Shown: positions 11,307 through 22,478, counted from the first letter of the stretch. The stretch is 64,000 nt of DNA from Aphanomyces cochlioides (GCA_019828595.1 JAHQRK010000003.1:3286001-3350000), one strand, 5' to 3'. Program-made: numbers and translations. Notes: generated from the letters alone by a model not told the origin.

Positions 11307-12212
11307 ATGGCCAACTCGAGGTTCGAGTATGTGCGGAGCTTCGAGTTGCCCGATCCTGTGCTTCGGAACACTTGGATCGTCGTGCGTGTAGACGGAAAAG
11401 GATTCCACAAGTAAGGGCTCAATGCTTGAGCTATTTCAAACGCTGTACTGTGAAATCGTAGGTTTACTCAAGCGCATGGCTATGCAAAGCCCAACGATTC
11501 TCGCGGATTGCACTTGATGAATCGAGTTTAAAAGCTGCGAACTCCGTGGTCTGATGTGTCTTGTAGTGCGCCAAGACTTTGATGCACGAGTTTGGTGATA
11601 TCTTTCTCGCATATGGTCAAAGCGACGAATACAGCTTCGTGCTCTCCGTAAGTACACAAAACTCTACGGCACAGCTGATCAGTGGTGTAGAAATCATCAA
11701 ATCTGTATAACCGACGATCAACCAAGCTAGCTTCAACGTTTGTTTCACTCTTCACATCGGCGTTTGTCTTTTACTGGACCGAGTACTTCGAATCAACGCC
11801 GATACTGTACCCGCCTTCGTTTGATTCTCGTGTTGTTTGCTATCCATCCGTTCATGTGAGCAATTCCATCTCACCGTCTTGGGCTCACTTATGTGGTTAG
11901 AATCTCCGCGATTATATGAGCTGGCGACACGTTGACTGCCACATTAACAATTTGTACAACACGTGTTTTTGGGCTCTGGTTCAAACTGGAGGTCGCACGC
12001 CCAAGCAAGCGGAAGAAGAGCTACAGCACACTGAATCCAAACACAAGCATGAGCTGCTCTTTAGCCAATTTGGAATCAACTACAACGATATTTCGCCCAT
12101 GTTCAAGCGAGGATCGACGCTCGTTCGATCGCCCGACAAATCAATCACAGTCCACCACGTCGATCTCATCAAAGACACTGCATTCTGGACAACTCATTGC
12201 CCTCTGGAATAG
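11307..12212 (+). CDS. THG1: tRNA-His guanylyltransferase
   Basis: Five exons with consistent frames: 11307-11410, 11462-11525, 11567-11647, 11691-11855 and 11901-12212, for 241 residues. The introns are 51, 41, 43 and 45 nt. The family adds G-1 to the 5' end of tRNA-His, which histidyl-tRNA synthetase needs. The sequence starts MANSRFEYVRSFE, carries WIVVRVDGKGFHKF with metal-binding Asp29, then AYGQSDEYSF with Asp76 and Glu77 at the same positions as in human THG1, and later DCHINNLYNTCFW and LLFSQFGINYN. All key residues are present and the length fits the catalytic core. It lies about 8 kb from the tRNA array, with no visible regulatory link. Confidence 0.9.
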
Positions 12213-12803
12213 CTTTGAAGTGAATACCATTCTACACCATCTCAAACTTTGTCCATTTTTTGTCTGAAGGAAGCGCCAAAATCCTTCTTACAGCGTTGAC
12301 AGCGTTGACAGCATTGACCTAAGTGCTAGAAGTTAGGTTGAAAGCACTTCACGCGGCAGTTCTGACAAAATGCAAAGTGAAAAGAGAAAGATAGCTACAA
12401 GGAAACACAGTAAATTTAAATCCACTAATTGCTCTTGTCTCGTTGTTCGTTTGCCTCTCCTTGACGTTAACGGGCTTCATGTCAAGTTGCTGTTCGTGTC
12501 GCGAGGGTAAGAATTAGCCAAACTGGATAAATATATTCAAGCATGCTAAAAAGATGAGAGAAGGTAGCCTCTCTCCACTTGCTTCTTAGCGCCAACCTGC
12601 TCATTCCTCAACAAACAAATGCCAATCATACCAACCTGCTGTAACAGCCACGACAAATTCTTCACGTGGCCTCTCTCTTCCTGCAAAGCACAGTGTGGTC
12701 TAGTGCTGGATGGGATAAAGCAGCGGTCGACATAATAGACTGATTTTTATTTTCGATTCTTCGAGTATTCGCATGTTATCATCGTAATTTAGTTGAATGG
12801 TGT
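12213..12803. other. Intergenic
   Basis: A small 9-bp direct repeat (gacagcgtt, three near copies, 12290-12318) is the only structure noticed. The stretch separates the convergent Thg1 and ankyrin genes. Confidence 0.3.
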
Positions 12804-13544
12804 CTAAGTTGAGAGGAGTAATTGCACTAATTCCAAGTGTCCTGCGTCGTAGGCAGCGGTAACAGTCTCTCGCTTGGATCCCACGGCTGCTTTTGTATCG
12901 AGCAAATACTGAACGACGTCGATGTGACCTTCTTTAGCCGCCAGTACAATCGCTTGGTCAGTGCATCCTTCACTTCGATGCGTGTCAAGGTATTTCACAA
13001 TCTCCAAATGCCCAGCTGCACGATCCATAGTCTCTGGAGTGCACAGCCAAACGTCATGTGCATGAAGCCACTGAATGCTTTTCAATTGCCCTCTCTCTGC
13101 GCTTCCTTCCCACGCTCGAGTCGACGATCCATCGCTACGGCGGTACGTCCACAAAAAGTCGGCAACGTTGAAGTGTCCTTGAATGAGAGCGTGGTCCAGC
13201 GCGAAGTACGTTGCACCAGAATGACCATGGGCATGGAGGAACTGAACAACGGGTAGCTGGCCAAAATGCGCCACAGTATCAATCCAATCGCCGTCAAATG
13301 TGCAAATATCAAAGTGACGATGGAGAAATGCCAAGTCATCCAAGCGGCCAAAGCGTACAGCGTGAGCGATTGTGAGGCGGCGCATGTAAGGCAAGTCGGT
13401 GAACAAAAGCGGAATGTCGTGGAGGCCGTATGTGGCGTACCATGGCGTGAAAACGTCGTCGAGAAAGTCGTAATGGTCCGTGAGGCATTCGTAAGGGCGG
13501 ATGTCTTGAAACAACGGAAATGGAAACAAGTGACGAGGCACCAT
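12804..13544 (-). CDS. Ankyrin-repeat protein
   Basis: An open frame of 246 residues from ATG 13544 (Met64 of a longer frame whose first in-frame ATG is 13733). The N-terminal 63 residues of the longer frame look unlike the rest, so the inner start MVPRHLFPFPLF is preferred. It contains ankyrin-type helix pairs: FGQLPVVQFLHAHGHSG, QGHFNVADFLW, RGQLKSIQWLHAHDV, GHLEIVKYLDTHRSEGCT, EGHIDVVQYLLDTKAAVGS and GHLELVQLLLST, at about 30-33 residue spacing. The phrasing is typical of the large ankyrin families of saprolegnialean oomycetes. Such repeats bind proteins; a partner cannot be inferred. No signal peptide or membrane segment is seen. The last repeat runs to the stop, so the protein may be short or clipped. 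Confidence 0.75.
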   Translation of the reverse strand: MVPRHLFPFPLFQDIRPYECLTDHYDFLDDVFTPWYATYGLHDIPLLFTDLPYMRRLTIAHAVRFGRLDDLAFLHRHFDICTFDGDWIDTVAHFGQLPVVQFLHAHGHSGATYFALDHALIQGHFNVADFLWTYRRSDGSSTRAWEGSAERGQLKSIQWLHAHDVWLCTPETMDRAAGHLEIVKYLDTHRSEGCTDQAIVLAAKEGHIDVVQYLLDTKAAVGSKRETVTAAYDAGHLELVQLLLST

Positions 13545-15138
13545 GGCAAATTCAAAAATGAAACAAATGGGCGAGCAACGACGACTTGGGCGTGTTTCCA
13601 ACCCACAACAAAGCCTGTACAACGTACAATCTCCACAAAATTCAATGTATGGGATCGACCAGACATTCTTTGAACACACGTACGCAGGACGAGCGACGTA
13701 ATTGTTTGTGTCGCATGCTGCCAGTGGTTTCAAATCTATGCTGGCCCCACTGCGACAGGCAACTTGATATGCTCTTCAAGCACGACTTATACTTGCGAGA
13801 CTCTCATCAAGGGAATCAATTTCGACGCGTAAAGTATCACAATAAGCAGTTTATTCAGTAATACAGAACTCCACAACTGACCCAAATTCACTTTGTAGAA
13901 TTTGAAAAAGAACAAAGTAGCTGATATCAATATCATGATACAGACTACACCGTCATCTCCCTCCGATACTTTGGAAAAGTATTACGGGTGCATTGTCGAC
14001 CTCTTGCAGTTCGTCAAGTTGCTCATTCCCGAGAATTTTATCAAGAGAACTGCTCGATCATAAAAAAACGTACCCACTTGCAGCTAAATGCGACTTGAAA
14101 CGATGATTTTCCCTGTTGCTTTAGATAAATCATGTGCTTTTGCCCACTAATGATAAGGCGTCGGGCCATTTACTGTGACAATGTAAATACTACATTTTGG
14201 AAGTTTTCTCAATGAGGATCTAGAAATAGTACGAGGTACAAATTGAGAAGGCGCAGCCTATACGTACCTTACCCCCCCCCTTCATGAAGTTTACTGTGTT
14301 TGGAGATGAGCGGATGATAAGAAAGCAACACGACTATTGTTTTGAGAGTTGGGTCTAGCGAAAGAAAATCGATTGGAAATAACGATCAAGTTGTCGAGAC
14401 AGCGTTCTTTGACGGACCAGGTTGATACAATCTGCTCTACCTTAAGCGTTTTCACGGATGGAGACTACTCAATCAAAGCGTGATTGTTGTAATTAAATAA
14501 CTCAGGCACTACGATCCAGCAAGAACAAGCCGAAATGGAATTTCGAGGCTGTGATATAACCTGCCTTGACGTCGTTCGTCTTGAATGAACTCGGACGATG
14601 CAACAATTTTCTTATGGAGGTAGTAAGATGTCCATGCTGTTATTTATATTTTAAGTTAATCATTCTTGTGTCGCAAGGAGACTGCGCCAAAAGCGTAAGC
14701 GGTCTACGACTATCTGGAATCCCAAGAAAGTTTTATGAAGTTAGAGAATTTGACCGAATTACTAGTATACTATATTGGTCAAAATATATGACTTTGAGAA
14801 GAATATTTTTATTGTGATAATCGACAAATTTTGGAATATTTATAGAATATGTGTATCCAGACAGGGAATTATGCAATATTTAAAATTATGCGATAATGCT
14901 CCAATTATTGCGATTTATCATGATAATTAGGGGTATCCAGACGGACCCTAAGAAAGTTTTCAATGCTGTAATTTGCGCACACTGCAGCTCTTCTCACAAC
15001 CGCGAAGGATCGTGAAAGAAACCTGAAGTACCAAAAACTGGCGATGTCTTCACCTGATCCAAGTAGCTAACTTGACTAGATGGTCGATCCCAGGTGGCTA
15101 TTTTGACTGATTGTAGATTGCGATTGCTGGAGCAACAA
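13545..15138. other. Intergenic with possible transposon end
   Basis: No firm gene. A 42-codon open frame (13935-14063, MIQTTPSSPSDTLEKYYG...) could be a small gene or exon but has no recognised family. A run of nine C lies at about 14272-14280. At 14928-14950 the sequence ggggtatccagacggaccct resembles the terminal inverted repeat of a short DNA transposon, and a related gtgtatccagacagggaa sits at about 14850-14867. The left end was not found. Confidence 0.35.
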
Positions 15139-16165
15139 ATGGGTCGAGAAGGCAAGAGAACCAAAGCCAAACAAGCCAAGTCCGTACGAGCGAACGTATA
15201 CCTTAGGCTCACATGTTGGTTAGAAACGAGAAGCTTCGTCCAAGAAGAAGGCAGGACGTGGATCTTCTGGGTCTGGTGTCGATGTGAATGTTTTGCGCAG
15301 GCAATTGGATAAACTGGGCTGCCAGCTTGTGGTTCGCATCAAGCTTGTGACTTCTTTTATGCTTATATGCTGTGTAGACGATCGAGTCTGATGGAAATTG
15401 CTTATTTCGAGCGTTGAGCGATCAAATTCATGGAGACCAGTCGCATTTTGCTGAAATACGAGCAGTAACCTCATTTGCTACATTGGTCCTTGAGAGCTTT
15501 CAAGCGCAGCGCATTGTAGAGTACATTAAAGCACACCAAGACGAGCTTGAACCATTCATGGAAGATGAGGAGAAGTTTGATCACGTACGTTCGGTCACCA
15601 ACCATTGATTTAACTTGTTCTCAGTACTGCAATCGAATGGCGGAGGATGGCGTCTGGGGTGGCAACTTGGAATTGTACGTCGCTGCGCAAGTATGGCAGC
15701 ACAATATCGTGGTTCACCAAGTCGGTATATACAATCAATGAACTTGGTGATAATTTTGCTCAGGTTGACGGCAATCGTACAACGATCGACTGCGGAGAAA
15801 ATGACGCAGACAGCTTCCACATTTGCTACTACAACGATGAGCACTACGACAGTATTCGAAGCGCCAATGACGACCTTACTGGTGCACCAATGCCTATTGA
15901 ACTGAAAGATATCGAGGTATTTTCACATAACCACGGACTTGACTCAAAATGTATGTTGCAGAGCTCCAAAATCTGCGTCGACACTAGCCAAGATGCCAAC
16001 CAAGAAAATGATCCATTGTTGATGATACTTTCTGACTTCTCTCACGTTCCTGAAGATGAGCTTGTGGCCTTGTGGAAGCAATTCAATTGTGATCCAAACC
16101 GCGTACGTCAGAAGCTCTTGTCAACCAAGTCGAAGCACGCACTTAAAAAGAAGAAGAAGAGCTAG
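15139..16165 (+). CDS. OTU-family deubiquitinase (OTUD3-like)
   Basis: Exons 15139-15183, 15224-15331, 15378-15464, 15510-15584, 15625-15720, 15764-15916 and 15962-16165 give about 255 residues; the introns are 40, 46, 45, 40, 43 and 45 nt. The last intron is a multiple of three with no stop, so it could instead be coding (then 270 residues). OTU domains cleave ubiquitin from proteins. The catalytic Asp56 and Cys59 lie in ESDGNCLFRALSDQ and His164 in YYNDEHYDSIR. WGGNLELYVAA and IVVHQV are the expected intervening motifs. The basic N-terminus (GREGKRTKAKQAKSKREASSK) and the C-terminal VPEDELVALWKQFNCDPNRV, which resembles a UBA-like helix bundle, fit OTUD3-type proteins. Splice sites were chosen to restore the domain and all frames agree. 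Confidence 0.8.
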
Positions 16166-17062
16166 GTTGATCCATCAATAGATAGGTACATCGATTTCTA
16201 CGTCCGTCATGAGTCGTCATGACGAAAGCGTTCAATTGAAAGCGTCTCCAGACACGCTTCACGTCATTTAGCTCAAACAACATCGCTTGAATTATTGACC
16301 ATCGAATATCGCAAACGAATCTACCATTAACATGCTAGCAAACACAACTCCACTATTAATAGACAACTTTGTGCCTTCCTTTTCTGACAAGTTATTCATA
16401 ATAATAACCTTTTTTTACTGTTTCATTAGGCCAAGGCGTTTGTGCATTCGTGACCAGTTGAGTGGCATCAATAGATTCAATGGTTAATTGATGATCATCA
16501 TACATGATGGAGATCCTGCTGACAAAAATCTTATCTCATGTCGCCAAACCAGTGTTACATAGCATACTCCTATACTACGTAGGATTTGGCACATAATGCA
16601 ACCACATACACGTAGTGTTTTGCAGTCCTCATATTGTCTAAAGCGATTACCTCTTCCAAAAACAGTTCATTTGGTTCAGCATAATACTATACATAGTAAT
16701 TATCTCTTCTTCAATACCAGTATCAGAAATGTTTCCATGAAATACTCAAATGCTCACGATGCTTTGTCAGCCCAAATAATTATTGCTTGACTTTTAGATC
16801 AAGAATACTAGTATTATTTTACAGGGATGTAGAAAGAATGATATGCCCACATAAAATATTCGTACGACAAATATCCGACATTGTCATAATTTTTGATTCG
16901 TTGACCGACAAAAAAGTGTGATTTTATTGGGCAACTCACTCTGTGGACGATGTTTTTGGGCGATGGTCTCGTCGTTTGAAACACATATCGTTAACATTTA
17001 ACATGTACGATATTTGATTGGCTGTTGTGTTCTGGTCATTTTCTGGCCATTTCTGCTTTACC
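16166..17062. other. Intergenic, nothing recognised
   Basis: AT-rich with no supported gene or RNA. It separates the OTU gene from the Crypton-like element and may contain the left border of that element, which I could not define. Confidence 0.3.
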
Positions 17063-18541
17063 ATGACAGCGCCACCAACAAAGGCAGTTATTCGAGACTC
17101 ATTCCATGGCGCGTCCACGAGAAGAACGTATGCTACATATCAAAAGCAATTTGTGCAGTTCTGCAATGAGAAACAAAATGGAATGTGTGCACTGTCGGCT
17201 ACGACGGACGTTTGCACCGATTTCTTTCACGAGCTGTATACTAGCGGCAAGAAAGCTCGGACAGTAGACGCCGCAAAAACATCGCTGGTGTCCTTTTTCA
17301 AAGACAACAATATCCACCCAAACCCTGCGCAGGACGCCGAAGCCAAAAAGTATGTCATTGGGTTACAAAAGTTCGATCGACAAAACAATGTTGATGAGGA
17401 GAGAAAAGCACATCCGCTCACAGTGAACAAATTGTCGACACTCATGAATTGCTTTGGCGAGGAACGGCCGTTCGTTTGCAGTATGCTCCAGCTCTTGTTT
17501 TGCTGTTGCTTCCTCGGATGTTTCAAGATTGGCGAGGTCTTGGCGTTACGTTGGAACGATATTGCATTCGGAGCAGACGATGGTGGAAAATACTTGTCAG
17601 TTCATCTTCGGTGGCACAAGAAAGCTAGTGTGGAGAAGGAATCTCAAATCTACCATTTGGTTGACGAAATATCCTTTCCATGCTTGGGAGTATGTTCGAT
17701 GTATCAAGCGTACTTGACCAACGTCACCGCAACAAGTATAAATGTTTCGAAAGAAGCATTCTTATTTCCAAGTTATGAAGTCCAGCAACATGGATTGAAG
17801 TTGGACTGGTATAAGCCTCTTGAGCAAGGCTTTTTGCGTCGAATGCTGTACACTATTGTTGACCGTGCGCCAACATTGCCAATTGGTATTTCGCTCCACA
17901 GCATGCGGCGTGGTGGCTGTTTTTTTCGTGTGTTCGAGTCAACCGAGAGACGTTTCAACTTTAGAGAGTTGATGGCTTGGTGTCGATAGTCTGACGAAAA
18001 AACATGCTGCGACTATCTTGTGACAAAAAGCATCAGTGATGAGATTGACCCAAGGAACCTACTACGAATCCGAGCAGCGGCATCTTGTGAATCAAATGGA
18101 ATGTGCTCTTTGAACAACATTGATGCATTGGTTGATAGAATCAAAGCAATATTGCACGAGGAATTGGAGCTTGCTCGCTATTCGATCAGCAGTAATCAAA
18201 GAAATCGTCGGGACGACTTGGCACCTTCCAAGCTGCGCCAAAGTACTATGCAAGAGCAGTTTCTGTCGAAGGGTGTTCCTACAGCAAATTCAGGAAAGAC
18301 GGCTTGGGATCAATGGTTTACACCAAATCCAAAAATTGGCCTCCATCGAGCATTGAAAGACTATACCAAAGACATGATAAAAACAGATCGCAAGAAGTAC
18401 TCGGAAAGGCACACCTTAGCGCTAGCCTTCACCAAGTACCAAGACTTCGATCAGTTTGAGACTGCGTACGTTGGCCACAAGCACAACTACTCGACATTGT
18501 TGAAAGAAGTTCGCAAGAGAAAGCGCGAAGGTAGACTCTAA
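17063..18541 (+). pseudogene. Crypton-like tyrosine recombinase with one stop
   Basis: One frame of 492 codons from ATG 17063 is interrupted only by a TAG at 17987-17989 (codon 309). The N-terminal half has a core-binding helical region (residues 10-100). The catalytic part shows LLFCCCFLGCFKIGEVLALRWNDI, where the first catalytic Arg is expected but Lys155 stands, then LHSMRRGG with His279 and Arg282, and DYLVTK with the probable nucleophile Tyr318. The stop falls between the HxxR box and the tyrosine, at a place where relatives usually have Trp, so TGG to TAG is likely. The rest (to 18541) is a basic, lysine-rich tail ending KEVRKRKREGRL. Cryptons are DNA transposons moved by such recombinases and are known from oomycetes. 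It is probably inactive unless the stop is read through. Confidence 0.65.
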
Positions 18542-18649
18542 GATTGAATAAATCATTTACATGCATTGGACTATGTTTTACTTTGTCGGATCAACTGAGT
18601 CTCTCAGTGCAAGATATGCCTTGAAATTGTCCATTCGTCCAAGCCACGA

Positions 18650-19330
18650 TGCACGAGAGTCGATCAGTCTATTTGAATAAAATGAGATGATTCATACGCA
18701 CAAGCCACTGCATACATTGTTTGTCGCATCAACGAAAGCACCCTGAGCACGCAATCCGTTTGTTCATCACATCAATGGAGGCACTCTGAGCATGCAATGC
18801 CTTCAAAATGTTCATACAACCAAGCCATCCAGCATTCTGTAGTAGAGTTGAGCAGACTATTCCAGTAGAATGAGATGACTCAGAATTCAAGCTATGGTTT
18901 ACATTGTCTTTTGCATCGATTAAGGCACTCTGGCCGTGTAATTTCTCTGTCGTCCCAACTAAGGCACCCAGAGCAAGCAATTCCTTCAACATGTGCATAC
19001 GTTCGAGCAACGAAGCATTGTTCAGAGTGTCAAACCCACTATTCCAATAGAATGAGATGGTTCAGATATACAAGCCATGGCTTACACTGTTTGTCGCATC
19101 GACGGAGGCACGTTGATCATGCAGTTTCATTGCTTGTCGCATCCACGGAGTCATCCTGAGCATGAAAGTCCTTCAAAATGTCCGCACGCCTGAGCCATCG
19201 AGCATTGTGTAGTAGTGCTCAACATAATATTCGAAGTAGATGCGATGATTCAGACACTCAGACCAAGGTTTACACTCATTGTCGCCTCAACCGAGGCTCC
19301 CTGGGTCTGCAATTCCTTGGCAATGTCCAG
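18650..19330 (-). pseudogene. Decayed ankyrin repeat tract
   Basis: Four diverged direct repeats of about 182-188 bp are marked by the word aatgagatg at 18681, 18869, 19051 and (altered) about 19239. Read on the minus strand, fragments such as LGCMNILKALHAQSASIDVMN, RMHMLKELLALGALVGTTE and HGQSALIDAKDNVN follow the ankyrin pattern, but stops and frameshifts interrupt every frame. It is a relic of an ankyrin gene, of a different type from the one at 12804. Confidence 0.5.
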
Positions 19331-20435
19331 TTTCTTTGTGGTCTGTCGTCACAAGTCAAAATTGAACATATCTACCAATCACATTGTTGTCGGATGGGGT
19401 TGTCGTATAACCCCTTTTATCTATACACATATGTTATCGACAAAATCACACCAAGGTTGTATTTTTTGAAATCTGACCAATCAAACATAAATTTGTCGTG
19501 GAAAATTGTATTTCATTGGTCGAAACTAGCTAAAAAGTCTGCATCATTGAGGTATTTGATGGGGGTATTTATCACACTCAAGTGTGATCCACGGTGTGAT
19601 TTCTCCTGCGAGTCATTTTGTATGGAAATCACACTTGTCACACCACATACAAATATCATAAAGGCTGTTCTAAGTCCATGCCACGTCAGTGAGATGCTTA
19701 ACAACGGTAGTGCATTAGTCTAATGCGCCTATGACGTATGCCTAGTTTTCTCAGCTCAGGAGCACCACGCTTCGCGCGGCGCTGCTTGTTATCGTTTTCC
19801 CCTTCTACCGCAGAAATACGGGCGTCTCAAACATAGAGTTCCTGATATTTGAACACTACGATTGCATTTATCAGTTAGTTCAGACAGCATGTTGCTTTCC
19901 GTGTTGAGATAAGGGGTTGTTCTTTAGTTTAGAGAGAGCTACATTAGGCACAAGGTTTGTGGTCAGCTTTGCTTGCGCTTCTTTAAAGGAAATACTTGTC
20001 ATATGCGCACGGAATTATAGTTGCGTTCTCGCGTTGATAATCCTGACCTAGTAATCTAACACAGCACTGATGTTTGTGAAAGACGTTAGAGCAGAAAATC
20101 GGCAAAGATAAATCATTGCGATTTCCAAAAAATAGTGACCACACGACGTCAGAGTCGTAAATTCTTGACAAAAACGATCCTCATTTGTGCATCATGTACT
20201 CTCTACGTGATGTAGCTTATTAGAAATCCTACAGAACGATATTCAATTAACTTCTTTCCATCTCAAGAGGGACTCGAGACTTTGGGAATTTTCTTAATTT
20301 TAACCAGTAGAAACTGGTGTGATCCACCGTATGATATCGTGTGATCTCGAATGTACGTGAGACTCAAACAGATCAATCCTAGAGCTATGGTGGACTTCTA
20401 ATGAGCTTTAAACGTCTACTCTTCATACTGCACTA
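19331..20435. other. Left flank of the tRNA array
   Basis: No gene recognised. A perfect inverted repeat atcacact ca agtgtgat lies at 19571-19588, and the related phrase gtgtgatccac.gt.tgat occurs at about 19581 and again at about 20320. Array-type sequence begins abruptly at 20436 (cggagacttttgg). Confidence 0.35.
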
Positions 20436-20876
20436 CGGAGACTTTTGGTTGGAGGTTTGCAACGTTTAGACGCTTGTGACAAGTACACATGAATAGAAAG
20501 ATCTGATCTATTCTAAAGTTGACATGTTATTTAGTGCCTGTATCCACAGAAGTCCATAACTTCCACATTACAACTCTTATAGAGTACTTGCCGTGTTGAA
20601 CGGAAAAAGTTTGGGTTGTGGTGACCCCAGGTAAGTTCGAACTAGAGAATTTGAGGTCATACAGAAAGGTATCGTTTGTCTTTCATTTGAGTTTGATGGG
20701 CTACAAAAGGAATTTTGGCAAGTGTGCAATAAATGTGCAATGAGTAGAAGATGTACTGATATGACTGTACGTAGCCTTTGTATGGTTTCTGTGAGTGAAT
20801 GTATGGTTGCAGGTTAAGGAAGATGTAAATGCAGAGAGATGGTGTGTAGAATGAGAGAAGTGTAAATAGTATGAAC

Positions 20877-20948
20877 GGGGGGTTAGCTCAGTGGTAGAGC
20901 GTTGGATTCCAGTCCCAACGGTCAAGGGTTCAACTCCCTTACTCCTCA
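20877..20948 (+). tRNA. tRNA-Trp (CCA), unit 1
   Basis: 72-nt cloverleaf: 7-bp acceptor stem with two G-U pairs, D stem GCTC/GAGC, anticodon loop TTCCAGT with CCA at nucleotides 34-36, T arm AAGGG TTCAACT CCCTT and discriminator A73. The Pol III A box (TAGCTCAGTGG) is at 20884-20894 and the B box (GGTTCAACTCC) at 20927-20937. The lowest anticodon-stem pair (31-39) is A.C in every copy. No intron and no encoded CCA end. This is the reference copy for the identical genes that follow. Confidence 0.95.
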
Positions 20949-20950
20949 GC

Positions 20951-20955
20951 TTTTT
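20951..20955 (+). terminator. Pol III terminator of tRNA-Trp
   Basis: A run of five T two bases after the discriminator of tRNA-Trp. It is present at the same offset in all units. Confidence 0.85.
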
Positions 20956-21321
20956 ATCTTTCGAATCAACATGCACACTTTTGTCAATCCTTCACCCGAG
21001 TCACTCCGTTTATATTCGCCCCACTACAACCTGTATTGTAGCTTTGCACTTGCAAAAAGGAATACTACATACACCCACCTATCCCGACGGTTAGTTTTTC
21101 GAAAATCGATACCAGGAGGACTCCAGCCAGCTTGGTTTTTCAAATCGAATTGATGGTCTTCGTGTCCGTTTGAGGAGATACCATACATCAATGTGCATAT
21201 TTTTCATATATATCCATATGTCTTTGCTGGAGATAGAGACTCGACGTGTAAGTGATACAACTAGAAAGGATGAAGCTAGGAGTCAAGAGTAAAAATAGAA
21301 TTTTTTAAAAGTATAAAAGGT

Positions 21322-21325
21322 AAAA
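21322..21325 (-). terminator. Pol III terminator of tRNA-Cys
   Basis: TTTT on the minus strand three bases after the discriminator; further T runs follow at 21295-21310 as back-up. Confidence 0.75.
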
Positions 21326-21328
21326 GAC

Positions 21329-21400
21329 AGCGCCAGACCGGGTTCGAACCAGTGACCCTCAGAGCTGCAATCTGACGCTCTACCACTGAGCTACTCGCGC
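21329..21400 (-). tRNA. tRNA-Cys (GCA), unit 1
   Basis: 72-nt cloverleaf on the minus strand: acceptor GCGCGAG/CTGGCGC with a G5.G68 mismatch, D stem GCTC/GAGC, perfect anticodon stem TCAGA/TCTGA with loop TTGCAGC (anticodon GCA), T arm ACTGG TTCGAAC CCGGT, and discriminator U73 as expected for Cys. A box at 21393-21383 and B box at 21350-21340. Nucleotides 8-26 are identical to those of tRNA-Trp. Reference copy for the identical genes that follow. Confidence 0.95.
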
Positions 21401-22026
21401 TGTGTGTAGTGCACACCGACTAATGAGCCACAGATACACTTTGACATTTTCACCTCCGAATCAATACTCCCTACATACCACAAAGCACCGTTATTTTGCC
21501 TGCTCAGCACACTTCATACATAGTCACACCACTCAATATTATCTCGTTTCTCGGATGAACTATGAAAGCTATTTCTCATTTGCATCGGAGACTTTTGGTT
21601 GGAGGTTTGCAACGTTTAGACGCTTGTGACAAGTACACATGAATAGAAAGATCTGATCTATTCTAAAGTTGACATGTTATTTAGTGCCTGTATCCACAGA
21701 AGTCCATAACTTCCACATTACAACTCTTATAGAGTACTTGCCGTGTTGAACGGAAAAAGTTTGGGTTGTGGTGACCCCAGGTAAGTTCGAACTAGAGAAT
21801 TTGAGGTCATACAGAAAGGTATCGTTTGTCTTTCATTTGAGTTTGATGGGCTACAAAAGGAATTTTGGCAAGTGTGCAATAAATGTGCAATGAGTAGAAG
21901 ATGTACTGATATGACTGTACGTAGCCTTTGTATGGTTTCTGTGAGTGAATGTATGGTTGCAGGTTAAGGAAGATGTAAATGCAGAGAGATGGTGTGTAGA
22001 ATGAGAGAAGTGTAAATAGTATGAAC

Positions 22027-22098
22027 GGGGGGTTAGCTCAGTGGTAGAGCGTTGGATTCCAGTCCCAACGGTCAAGGGTTCAACTCCCTTACTCCTCA
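22027..22098 (+). tRNA. tRNA-Trp (CCA), unit 2
   Basis: Identical to the gene at 20877. Confidence 0.95.
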
Positions 22099-22478
22099 GC
22101 TTTTTATCTTTCGAATCAACATGCACACTTTTGTCAATCCTTCACCCGAGTCACTCCGTTTATATTCGCCCCACTACAACCTGTATTGTAGCTTTGCACT
22201 TGCAAAAAGGAATACTACATACACCCACCTATCCCGACGGTTAGTTTTTCGAAAATCGATACCAGGAGGACTCCAGCCAGCTTGGTTTTTCAAATCGAAT
22301 TGATGGTCTTCGTGTCCGTTTGAGGAGATACCATACATCAATGTGCATATTTTTCATATATATCCATATGTCTTTGCTGGAGATAGAGACTCGACGTGTA
22401 AGTGATACAACTAGAAAGGATGAAGCTAGGAGTCAAGAGTAAAAATAGAATTTTTTAAAAGTATAAAAGGTAAAAGAC

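Noticed and set aside
13545..13733. N-terminal 63-residue extension of the ankyrin protein
   Set aside because: Cys-rich and unlike the rest; the inner ATG at 13544 gives a more plausible start, though the extension cannot be excluded.
14566..14817. 83-codon frame
   Set aside because: AT-rich, no recognisable domain, no splice partner.
20640..20660. Additional Pol III gene in the array unit suggested by aagttcgaact
   Set aside because: The B-box core is imperfect and no cloverleaf or known small RNA fold can be drawn.
20701..21629. Open frames of 67-91 codons repeated in every array unit
   Set aside because: They overlap the tRNA genes or AT-rich spacer, repeat only because the unit repeats, and show no domain pattern.
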